NCBI GenBank assembly: GCA_963921825.1
Contig: OY997593.1
Span: 66,076,039 to 66,140,038, forward strand
DNA length: 64,000 nucleotides
Reading direction: 5' to 3'
Origin: Erodium maritimum
Lineage: Eukaryota > Streptophyta > Magnoliopsida > Geraniales > Geraniaceae
Every line of letters starts with the position of its first letter. Within the stretch, counting starts at the first letter, position 1. Positions 44,987-55,107 of the stretch are shown piece after piece. The position numbers and the translations under genes are program-made. A model generated the notes under the pieces. It made no database searches. It was not told the DNA's origin and was given only the letters and a program-made list of their open reading frames with translations.

Positions 44987-46475
44987 ATGTTAGACGACGA
45001 TTTCACTCAACCGCCGGAGCACCCAGTTTTCGATACGGACGAGGAGGACAACAACGATCAAGAAGGGGCGAACACAAATCAACAAGATGCGACCACCAAT
45101 CAATCCGGGGCGAACTACGTACAGATGTTGCAAACCGGTTTCACCCCAACCGGTGGTTGGAACCCTGATATGTTCAACCAATACATGAACTCTGTTTTCG
45201 GCCAAGGTAATTATAATTTTATCCATTTCATTACATAAAATATTAATCATTCCATTATCAAAGTTTGAATTATCCATTTGTACTTTGAATTAAAATATAA
45301 TTGTCAACGTAGGTGGAATAGGACAACCAGGCTACCAACCGGGCCAACCGTCCAATCCACTTGGTCATCTTCCACCAGTGACTGGCGTATTCTCACGCCC
45401 GCTGTTCGACCAATTCAACATGGGGGTCAACTATTTCGGCCACCAACAATTCTCGATGCCGGCCACCACCGGAACCCGACTGTCGTCTACTTCATCATCA
45501 GTGGGACCGAGCACCCGGGAGACTGTAGAAAGGCGAACCAAATGGCCCCCTGCAGTGGATTTGCTCCTGATCAATGTCTGGCGAAGGACAACGCGCGACC
45601 CCATACACGGAACCTCTCAAGATGGGAACACGTTCTGGACCACGGTGAGGAGGCGCTTGTGCAAATCTGAGAATTTCCCAATCGACCAGTGGACGGTGCA
45701 AGCCGTCAAGAGCCATTTCAACAAAAGTGCTGGAAGAGTCAAGCGGTATATCACACTCATTAAGAAGGAGAGGAAAGAGCTAGGTCATAGCGGCTGGAAC
45801 GAAGAAAAGTTTAGGGAGCGGGTGATGGAACAATATCGAATCCACGTCAAGAATATGAAAAACGAGCCGAAGATTTTCAAGCTCCACCATTGGATAGAGC
45901 CGTTGGCAAACAACGAGAAGTTCTGGGTATCGGAACTCGGCGAAGTCGGGGTAGTTCGACGACGATTGGACGAGGCTGGCAGTTATAGCAGCACGACCTC
46001 GCCCGCTTCACTCCCCACCGACGATGATAATGTCACACATTTAAGTAGTGACACGCAACCAGTAGGAGGCTCAACTTCCCCGTTGGGAGGCTCAACTTCC
46101 CCGATGGGAGGTACAAGTTCCCCAACCCGACGTCCACGATCCCCACACGTGGTTCCAAGTTCCCCAACTGGCATGCCGCCTCCACGAGAACGCCCAATTG
46201 GCAATAAGGCCGCGAAGAGGAAGGGGAAGAGTTTGTCGAAAAGGGCATCGTATGTCATCTAAATGGATCAGGGGAGGTGTGAGAGGGCGAAGCTTGCCGT
46301 GAAGATTGACGAGAAAATTGATAAATATATGCAGGAACTTAAAGAAATGAAGGCTGCGGACACGTCCGATTTCGACCCGGAACAGAAGGAGCAACATTTG
46401 GAAATGATGCATGTATGGATGGATCAAATAAAAAAGCTTCAGAAACAACTCGACAACGTTAATGGGGATGACTGA
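44987..46475 (+). pseudogene. PIF/Harbinger ORF1 protein (SANT/NAM-associated), one stop codon
   Basis: Two exons, 44987-45206 and 45313-46475, join in frame across a 106-bp GT/AG intron to give 461 codons, beginning MLDDDFTQPPEHPVFDTDEE. The N-terminal half is Gln/Pro/Gly-rich. The SANT/Myb-like block is WPPAVDLLLINVWRRTTRDP to FPIDQWTVQAVKSHFNKSAG. A conserved helical part (LHHWIEPLANNEKFW), a Ser/Thr/Pro-rich linker with GGSTSPLGGSTSPMGG repeats, the family signature RPIGNKAAKRKGKS, and a C-terminal coiled coil (ERAKLAVKIDEKIDKYMQEL) follow. A single TAA at 46260-46262 splits the signature from the coiled coil, and the next codon is ATG in the same frame. Otherwise intact. ORF1 proteins act with the transposase in DNA binding and nuclear import. 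Confidence 0.85.
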
Positions 46476-46792
46476 TAATGTAATTTTTTATGTATTTTTT
46501 TAAGTTATGTATTTTTTTAATTTGCATTTTGTTTTAATGAACTATTATTTCTATTAATGAAATTTTATTTCTATTTTATTTATTAATTGTCGATTTAAAA
46601 ATAACGTTAACAATTCAGTTAACAGCTTAATTAATTACACAGTCAACATTTCTGAAAATCAAGCTCCTCATACAAGCCCCTCTGATGTACAATACACTTT
46701 TTTAGGGGGGCAGAACCCTGAACCCTTCGCAGTCAGCAGAGGGTTCTGCCTTAGGGTCCAGGGTTCTGCTCCCCTTGATGTGGGTGCTCTAA

Positions 46793-47469
46793 CCGATTAT
46801 GGACACAAATGCACGGATGTGGGCGAAATGTCACACAGACGGATATGTCCGTGACAATATGCTCTCCTAAACTGATCTTCTGGGTTGGGTTGGGCTCACA
46901 TGGTCTGAGAATCTAGGCAATTGCATACGATCAACCACTTAAACATTGCTTTGGACAACCAAAGGTCCAAAGGAAAAATGCAAACAACTGTTCATACGAA
47001 CCCCCACGTCAACACATGCAACGCAAGAAGCATGTGACTTAAGCAGCAAGGTGAAGGATACAAGGCACACAACCCGCAAATTCCGACCTCACATCCTAAG
47101 GAACGTTACTGGTTTGAAGAACGTGCAAGAAACAAACACAAGTCACAAAACATCCATGAACACAATTTTATACCAGCAAGGAAACAAAAAAGATATCGAG
47201 AAAGGTACACTTGTGAGTATACCGTTATTCTTGCAGCATAATGACAGATGAATACAACAACTATACGATGCTTTTCTATTCTCGGGTTTACCGGAAAAAG
47301 CTGCTATATCATCAACGCGAACAAAAAAATAATAATGCAACTATATGCCCGTTCTAAGGGTAAGACCCGTCCATCCTGCTTCACAGTCGCAGTTTATCTA
47401 GACAGTTATCCTCTGCTCCAATGAAACTCAAGACTTTCGGTATCTGATGCAAAAACCATCATGTATATA
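46793..47469. other. Intergenic and 3' region of the START-domain gene
   Basis: No separate gene recognised. The part next to 47470 is presumably the 3' untranslated region of the minus-strand gene. Confidence 0.5.
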
Positions 47470-49887
47470 TCACAACCTCTTCCCGATATTTGCAAATTTT
47501 CTTGCTACACCGAATATGACTGCTTTAGTTAAGAGCCCTTGGTCGATACTACAAGCCAACAGGACAGCCCCACCAATGACTAGGAACCTCGGTAGATTCC
47601 TTCCCACGGGCTTCTCGGGTGAATCAAGGGATTCAACCTCGGATGAATCACCCGTGGCAATCTCCAATGTTCTTAGGTAGTCTGCGCTCACTTTGGTGTT
47701 GATATGGGCCATGTAAGCGCAACGGGAGAGTGAGGCTCCGGTTGACCTTTCCTTTTGATATGCACGTAGACCAGGCTCGATTTTTTTCACAGCTCCCCAC
47801 ATGCCTTGTCTCACTCCGAGTTTCGCTATTTCCCAAGGTATACCCATGTCTTCATGATGGAATAGTAACACCTCACAGGCAGTCAACTGACCGTCTCCTC
47901 TCCTTGATTCAACTGGATCGTATTCAAAACAGATCTATGTCAACTTCTTGGACTTGAAATCTTAATAACATTTTCTCATTTACTTGAGGGAATTATGGGA
48001 CTATGTTTTCATTAAACTAATTTACCTGCACGAACACACCAACTTGAGTAATACAAATCGACACGCCTTGGTTTGTTGCGTTTTGGCAAAGCAGGGTAGG
48101 GCACTCCCTGAAACATGAAGAGAAAAAAACCGGTAAGTTCTTGTCCACTGATTGAACTCCTAGAAAAAAAACGCTAACCAGCATCATACAGACTTGCAAT
48201 AAAGTAATGCTCAAGGAAGCTGATAGAACCAGACTCATCAACAACAACTACGGAACTCGGTTCATTACAGCCTGATAGATGGAAAGATTGTAATCGAATA
48301 CTATTCAGATGTCTTGGTCTATTTTGGTGAGATATAGAGAATAGGGTAAATTGTACACAACTACTATCATGAATTGCCCACAAACACATGTCTGTAAAAT
48401 TTACTATGGGGTCATCTGTTTGTGGGCAATTTATGAATGTAGTTATATGCAATTTACCTTAGAAAATTTGCAACCAGGTTATCTTATAGTGTTATCATCT
48501 CACCCCTTTAACTTTACTGGAGTCTCCACCTCTCATATACAATTTCGACCTCGGACACTAAGAATTATCTATCAACCCGTTAAATTCTTCTGAATTCATT
48601 GCAAGGCCAAGTCCTTAAAAGAGGATAAAACCGTTCGCCTAACAAACTTTAAACTAAGGTTATGTTGTACACCTTACAAGGCAATACATAGCTGAATATC
48701 TAAAACATGGAAGATTATTAGAGTGAAGACTTCAAGCTAGATACAGGCTTTCTCGTACCTTTGTTACACAGTAGTATGATCGCCCAGATTCCCAAATTCG
48801 ACGGCCTATAACATATTCTCTGTCACTACAGAAGAATGGAAACTGCAATAAAAAAGGCATTTAAATCGTTGCCCACATGTTCAAAACAATAAATGCATCA
48901 GAATAGGCAAGAAAGAGGCTCGACTCACCTTCCGTACCCAATGCACAACCAAGGTTCCTGTTGTGGGGCATTCTTCCAAAATTGAAGCTTGCAAAAGCAT
49001 ATCCTCCCACTTCAATCTAAATTCATCGTCCCAAAAGAAATCCCTCACCAACTCAGGATCTGCATCCTCAAAAACAGTTCTGCTTCGATATTGGGGAGGT
49101 CCGGTCTAGCAAAAGCCAATCAAACATATTCCAAAATCAATTTTATTATGAGAACAATCACACAATTGTGCTATGGAAACACCTAATAGCATGGACAACA
49201 AGAAGTAGAGCAAAAGAAATTGAAAAGAGGAAGCTACCTCAGGATCTCTCCGCCAAGCTTGATAACCCATGTTTCCTGCGCTCCGGTCCATCATCTTAAT
49301 CCAAGCAGGACCTCCATCTTTCTCCTCAACAAGTCTGCATATATGCTCTAAATCATCATCCCCAACAAGGGTAGATTTTTCTCCTTCCACCTGTGATGAA
49401 CTGGGCAGAGCAAAAGATAAAGCTGTTCAGAGTTTCTTCCCTGTGCAATTGAACTTCAAATTTCATTTCCACAACCAGATTCTACAAATACATTATCTTC
49501 TATTCGATTTCAAAACTAAAAGTCAAGGCTTCTACCAATAACAATGAAGAACTAGAGAAAATCAGCAGACCTGCAATCAGAATTGGAAGCAGCACATGCA
49601 ACCTCTTCCTCCGCGTCCCAGGAGATGAAACTGGGCAGCTGAAGCTTCAAGGAATTCAAACTTGGAATCGAACCCATTGTCGGGGTAGCTGAAGAAGTCA
49701 ATTTGGATACTGAAAAATCAAAACTTTCTCTACTCAAAATGGCCCATTTAGGCCTCCATGTCCATCCAACCAAAACCCCGACCAAAACCGCAATCCACAA
49801 AGGCGCCATCAATACCAGAAGCTCACCCATCACATCCCCAATAGTGGGTCTTTGCAGAACCTGATACAAAACAGAAAGCACAGCCAT
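47470..49887 (-). CDS. START-domain lipid-binding membrane protein
   Basis: Six exons join in frame into 421 residues: 49887-49571, 49400-49238, 49105-48929, 48842-48759, 48107-48026, 47912-47470, all with GT/AG introns. Residues about 22-42 (ELLVLMAPLWIAVLVGVLVG) form a membrane segment. The START domain follows from about residue 110 to 330: DLEHICRLVEEKDGGPAWIK, SRTVFEDADPELVRDFFWDD, TGTLVVHWVRKFPFFCSDRE, YVIGRRIWESGRSYYCVTKG, KPRRVDLYYSSWCVRAVESR, ACEVLLFHHEDMGIPWEIAK. A hydrophobic C-terminal segment (LVIGGAVLLACSI) follows. START proteins hold a lipid in a deep pocket; plant members of this type are membrane-anchored and of unknown ligand. No frameshift or stop is seen and splice sites are consistent, so it looks functional. 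Confidence 0.93.
48343..48460. mobile_element. MITE-like element in intron 4 of the START gene
   Basis: This 118-bp element has inverted ends AGGGTAAATTGTACACAACT and, inverted, AAGGTAAATTGCATATAACT, continuing into the shared AATTGCCCACAAACA. About 45 bp at each end pair, so most of the element can fold into one hairpin. Target duplications are not obvious. The GGTAAATT start recalls the MULE at 16448. Confidence 0.8.
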
Positions 49888-50220
49888 TCTATTGAATCCC
49901 TGAAACCTCCAAAAGCCAAACCCAGGTAATCTTCAAAGTCAAAAACAAAACCAAGAAGAACAAAAGGCTAAAAAAAAGGAAAAGACCCTCGATTGAATCG
50001 AATAGGTGAGCTTTAAAGCACAATAATTCGAGGGTTTCGATGGAAGGGAAGAGAGAAAGATGGTGGCTTTATGTGCTGCAGAAGCAGAGGCGCCTAGAGA
50101 AGAAGAAAAGGGGAAGAAGAATAGGAAGCGGATAAGAATCAAGTGATAAGCAGTAGAGAAACTCGCTACCGTGAGGCCAAACAAGACTCAACCAACTCAC
50201 TCACCATACATTACCACCAA
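49888..50220 (-). promoter_or_regulatory. Leader and promoter region of the START gene
   Basis: Upstream of the ATG the minus strand holds a pyrimidine-rich leader (CTTCTTCCCCTTTTCTTCTT near 50100-50120). No clear TATA box was fixed. The boundary is approximate. Confidence 0.35.
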
Positions 50221-50920
50221 TTCCATACAAACACAATTATCACCCACACATATATACTTAACATTATTATATCCGAAATGATATTATATTCTCCAAACGG
50301 CACCTAACACTTGTCAATCATGGGATGGAATCTACCTTAGATAAATTTGAGAGGCCTTGGATTGGACTTGTTCTGTTTCTCTCTTTGGCCCTGGGTTGGA
50401 GACTTGGAGTGTTACATTGAATTGAAACGTAAGATACGCTTCTATATATGCAATGAGTAATGAGTAGTGAGCATGTAGTGATGTGTACAGTGTCATCTAA
50501 CACTTTGACATTTCGGGCACATCCCACTATTCATGCTCGTATGTGTGGTTCGTGCCTTTGATTGTGACTCGTTTTGAGTTTGGTCACCGCGGTTTATCGT
50601 GTTTCACGTTTTCTTATGCTTTGAATTCTTCATCTTCTTTTAGTGATTTCTTATCATTTTTGCTTTTCCATAGACTGCACTTTCTGTTTCATTCCATACA
50701 TTATTCAGAAAAGGTCGTCAAGTGTTATGCCCACTTAATGAAAATATATGTAATAAATATGGAGAACAGCAAAAGTAATGACAGTTTTTAGTGTGATTGT
50801 TCAATATTTATGTGAAATAATTGCAAAAGTAATGACAGTTTTTAGTGTTTGAAATTCTTTAATTAACTATATTTTTTGTTTTTTTATCAGCCAAGTTTTG
50901 TGAGTACAAAACAAAAAAGC
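50221..50920. other. Intergenic, nothing recognised
   Basis: AT-rich, with a short direct repeat (AAAAGTAATGACAGTTTTTAGTGT near 50770 and 50824) but no coding or element end signal. Confidence 0.45.
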
Positions 50921-50924
50921 TCTC

Positions 50925-52928
50925 CCCCTTTCCTAAAACCCTAGCCGCCCCCTTTTCTACCCTTCGACTCCACCGGCGACGTCCACGACTCCGGTCGTGG
51001 TAGTTGTCGGTGTCGTCCTTCCCCTCCCTCTCCCTCTTCCTTCTCTACTCCTCCCCTCTTTTCTTTTGTTTTCTGGGTGTTCAAGTCTCTCCGACGACTT
51101 CGGAAGTCTACGTGTCCCCGATCCCTCGTCGGAGCTTTGTTGTGGTTCGCGTAGGCTTCTACCTTCAAGTCCTACAGATCTGCTGGTCGGTCCTCTCCTC
51201 GTCGGCGTGCCCCTTGTCAGGTGATTTCGGCTCTTCTATTTGTGGGAAACGGTTCCTCTCCGTTTAGGATCGGATCGTTGCAGTCTAAGTCTTGGTTGTT
51301 TGGCCGGACGGAGATCGAACGACGGTCTGCGCTGGGGTTCCTTCTCGTTGGTTCAACGGAGGTGGTTGGTTCGCTGGTGGTGGCTCGGGTGCGGGTCGCG
51401 TTGGCCGGGTAGGGTTTGGTGTGGGTCGGGTCGGGCTGTGGGCCTAGTGCAGGTGAGGGCCAGGTGGGACAGTGGGCCGGTCGCGGTTTTGGGTCGGGTG
51501 CGATTGCGGGCCGGGTACGGTTGTGGGCCGGTTTCAGGTATGGTCGGATCCGGATCTTGGTGCGGGTCAGTCGGGTTCGGTTGGTTTTCAGGGCCGGTTT
51601 AGCCGGTTCGGGTCGGACTCGGTGCGGGTCGGCCTGACAGACCCGGTTTTGCCTCTTTCTCCTCCTCGTCGGAGTTGCTTGCCAGATTCTTTCGACTCTC
51701 GCAGGAGCTACAAGGATGTTGGCCCGATTTGGGTGTTGGCCTCCGGATATTCCGACTCCGTTGTTTTACCTTTGAGGAGGTGTGGTGGGGGGTTCTTCTT
51801 GGTTTGGTGGCTCGTTCACCCTTTGGGCACAACGACTCTCTTGGCTTCTTGAAGGAGGTTCTTCTCTTCAAGTTTTGGCTTCGACTCCCGGGGCTGGTCG
51901 TGGGACGCGTTTCCTCCAAGGATCGTCGTGGCTCTGGGTCTCGGTCATCGTTGCTGGGTCGGTCTTCTCTTATGGTTGCTCTTTGGGACTCCTCTCCCTT
52001 TGCTCTCAAAGTATTTGTCGGGGTCAGGTATACCTTCTTCCCTCTTCTCTATCTAAGTTAGGTTTTCTTCTCCCTTCCGATTTCTTGGCTCTTCGATTGA
52101 TCCTCCTGTGCCCCCGTCTACTTTCGTGGTCGGAATTACCGGTTTAGGGTTGACCTCCAGTAAAAGCACAGGGCTTTGTCCCCAGGATTTTGATTGATTA
52201 GTCTTAGAGATCGGTTTATGTCTTTGTCGTGTATGGTCCTGGCCAACGGCATCTGCAAGTTCCCCTGCCTCTTATGGGGTTTCGGGGCTTTGTGGACAAG
52301 GGAGTAGATGTCAATCCTTCTTAGATCAGGGTAGAGTGGTTGTAGGTAGATGATGGCTTCTCTTTGAGCTTCATGGTTGGTAAATTTAAGGTTTTAGACC
52401 TATTTTTCTATGGGCTTAATGGTTGGTAAATCTAGGTATTCAGACCTGCTTTTATCCGGGCTTCATGGTAGACATATCCGATTTTTCAGACCAGGTTTTT
52501 AGTGGATTTCTAAACACTCTCTCATCCTTTTACAATCCCATCGTTGCACAGTCACAGAGTTGCATATTCACATGCCTCTCATCGTTGCACATTCACAGGG
52601 TTGCATACTCACAGGTCTCTCAGGGGAATCATTTACATTCACATTCACTAGGTTGCAGTCACAAGCCTCTCAGGGTAATCCAGTTACATTCTCATCCATC
52701 TGCATACACACAGGCCGCACAAGGGAATTCACCCAAGGTTGCACTACATCGTACTATGGTTTTGGGGATAAGCAGTTGGTGTTTAGGCTTCTACTTTCTG
52801 TTGTTTTTTACTTCCTGTTGTTTTTTGTCTGGCGTTTTTTCTCAATCTGTAGCTAGGTTGGGATTTATTGTTGTGTAACTTTTTCCTTAAAAGTTAATTT
52901 CAATTTTCTTTCGCTGATAAAAAAAAGG
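50925..52928 (+). mobile_element. LINE-derived non-coding element 1
   Basis: The sequence starts with a GC- and pyrimidine-rich leader (CCCCTTTCCTAAAACCCTAG) and ends TTTCGCTGATAAAAAAAAGG, the poly(A)-like tail typical of plant L1-type LINEs. Between them are GGGTCGGGT/GGGCCGG-rich and TGGTTGGTAAATYTAGG repeats but no reverse transcriptase. Open frames here look like chance products of biased composition. Target duplications were not found. A non-autonomous derivative with LINE 5' and 3' UTR is likely. Confidence 0.5.
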
Positions 52929-52989
52929 ATAAGATGCTGATGAATCGGTCTATGAATACAATTAAGAACGGTTTGACAAAACAAACCCT

Positions 52990-54250
52990 CAATCGTACGC
53001 TAATGAACATAATATATAATCAACAAAGATAAATATAACAATCTTATACTCTGATTTTACAAACATGAAGTAAGAAAATGAAGCAAAGCAACAAAACGAC
53101 AAGGCTCTACTAACCAGATTACCTACCAGTAAGCTCAACCAAAACAATAAACATATTACATCCACAAGACGTAACCTAATCAACAACAAACACCCAAAAA
53201 TGGGCTCAACAACAACTAACGCAACGAAAAAACCAAACCCAAAGGCACAAAACCGAACAGGAACCCATTTAAAGAACAACAAGAAGCCCAAAACCAAATC
53301 GGCTTGCAACCTTGGGACACTACAAGCGTGCACCTCAAAAGACACTCCCCTCAGGAGACACAACGCCTTGGACATCGTACTAATCCGCCACCGGGAGACG
53401 CGAGCCATGACAACCACAACTCTACCAGCCGGAAATTGATGTCCGAACGAAACAAAATCCATAAAGACACACCAAGGTCTCGGGACAACTACAAACCACC
53501 AAACGCCTCACCGCAATACCGATCACCAAAAAGACCATTACAGCCCCCGAAACACAAAACGTCGACCACCACTACAGTACGTCGTGCCATTAAACTAATT
53601 GCCAAAAAAACAAGTCTCCCCCAGCCTAGCCCTACAACCTCCCATCCAAAAGACCTTCAAACTGTCAACATGGAAAACACCAATCTCCTGACAACCCAAG
53701 AACGATTGGACCCGACCACAACCTTGATCAAGGAAACAAAACCAAATCCAGGCTGAGGGGAGACCAGTAGAGACCTAACCTTGACACGAACCAAACCCAA
53801 AACGACGAGAAATTGAGAGAAGTAAAATAGGACCAAAAGGAATGGATGTCATACCTCACCGCCACCCACCATCTCCGACCACCACGAAATGCAACAACCA
53901 GAGACCCCCCCCCCCCTCCCCACCCAAAAAAAAAATCAATACCTGGCTGAAATACCACATCGGAGGCTAACACCTCAAATTTGACGGGCCTCAACCACCA
54001 TCGTGCACGAGAACACAAGAAGACCAAATGATCCGGGCTAACAAGAAGCAAAGTCAGTCGGCAAAAAAAAATTTAAAGCCTGAAACGAGACAAGAAAAAT
54101 CTAAAATGAAATAGCAAGAGTCGAGGTTTTAGCATTCGAAAAACAATAGGGAGAAAGGAGAGAAGCGGATAAAGGTAAAGGGATGCCACCACCTATGACG
54201 TCCATGACCAGATGCCACAACCATCACCGGTGGCGGAGAAGAGAGGCAGA
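52990..54250 (-). mobile_element. LINE-derived non-coding element 2 (minus, ends unclear)
   Basis: Read on the minus strand from 54250, a CTTCTCTCCTTTCTCCC-type leader is followed by T/G-rich DNA (GTTTTGGGCTTCTTGTTGTT) similar in style to the elements at 50925 and 54740. No poly(A) tail is visible at the 3' side. A C-run at 53908-53919 abuts an A-run. Assignment rests on composition and layout only. Confidence 0.35.
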
Positions 54251-55107
54251 AGTAAGAACTATTAATATCATACATGATATTATATTATTTTTCTCGTCAA
54301 TTAATGTGTTTTGTAAATAACAAATATGATTTTTATTGTTTCCTCTTGAATAAATTATTTATCATTCTAATAACATTTGTTTGTAAGACAATGTACACAT
54401 CAAATCTAAGAATTGACAAGCGAATATTACTTGCAACGATCTTTAATATTAATACTACACAACATAAACTACTTCAGTGTTGTGTATTGCTCGGGTTTCT
54501 TGGCGTGGTGGTACTATCATGGATTATTGTTGTGATGGTCATCAGAGTGTGGCGGTAGATGTTATGCCTTTCGAGTCATAGGCGTCTTGTTCTTTACGTG
54601 TCGAAATTCTTTCGATCATTCACATCTTTAATGTCTTTTGTTTGAGTGTTGGGAGTTTACATCTAAATTCCACACAGCTTGATCTCAGCTTCAAACAAAT
54701 ATTTTGGTGTCAAATAAACCCAAACATATTGAGGGTCTTGAAAAAAAAGTTTATCTCTCTCTAGCTTTCCTTTTCTGTCTGATCTCTCTCTAAACCCTAA
54801 ACTTTTTTTCGTGTTTTCGCCGGTGGCTATCGTTCCTTTCCCTTGCTTTCTTCTCCTTCACCCCCTTACTTCTTCTCTGCCCGATTTTGGTTCTCTGATC
54901 CTTCTCTCTTCCCTCTTCTTTACTCCTCTCGTCCGATCTTTTGCTCGATGACTAGTCCTCTCCATTGACAACTTGGACGAGCCTCTCACCCTCTTTGATC
55001 GTCTAGTTGGTGTTGGTTGTCGACGAGAGCTCAGATTTTCGAGATCTGAAAGGTGGGTACCAATTCTACGAGGTGGAGCTGTCACTAATCATCCACCACA
55101 CCATTTC

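Larger units (their letters stand above)
42935..46789 (+). mobile_element. PIF/Harbinger element encoding only ORF1
   Basis: The terminal inverted repeats GAGCACCCACATC (42935-42947 and inverted at 46777-46789) are perfect over 13 bp and flanked by TAA on both sides (42932-42934 and 46790-46792). The total is 3855 bp, or about 2.26 kb without the MULE at 43269-44857. It contains an intron-bearing ORF1-type gene and no transposase. A 17-base G run sits at 42988-43004 near the left end. TATA-like CTATAAATACCCC is near 44880. Confidence 0.95.

Noticed and set aside
48174..48452. A 92-codon minus-strand open frame inside the START gene.
   Set aside because: It lies in intron 4 and covers a MITE-like hairpin; flanking exons join in frame without it.
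51004..52147. Overlapping Ser/Leu/Gly/Arg-rich open frames.
   Set aside because: Composition-driven frames in a LINE-derived non-coding element; no domain in any frame.
53304..53756. A 150-codon Thr/Lys/Asn/Pro-rich plus-strand open frame.
   Set aside because: It is the reverse of a T/G-rich minus-strand element; low-complexity composition and no family match.
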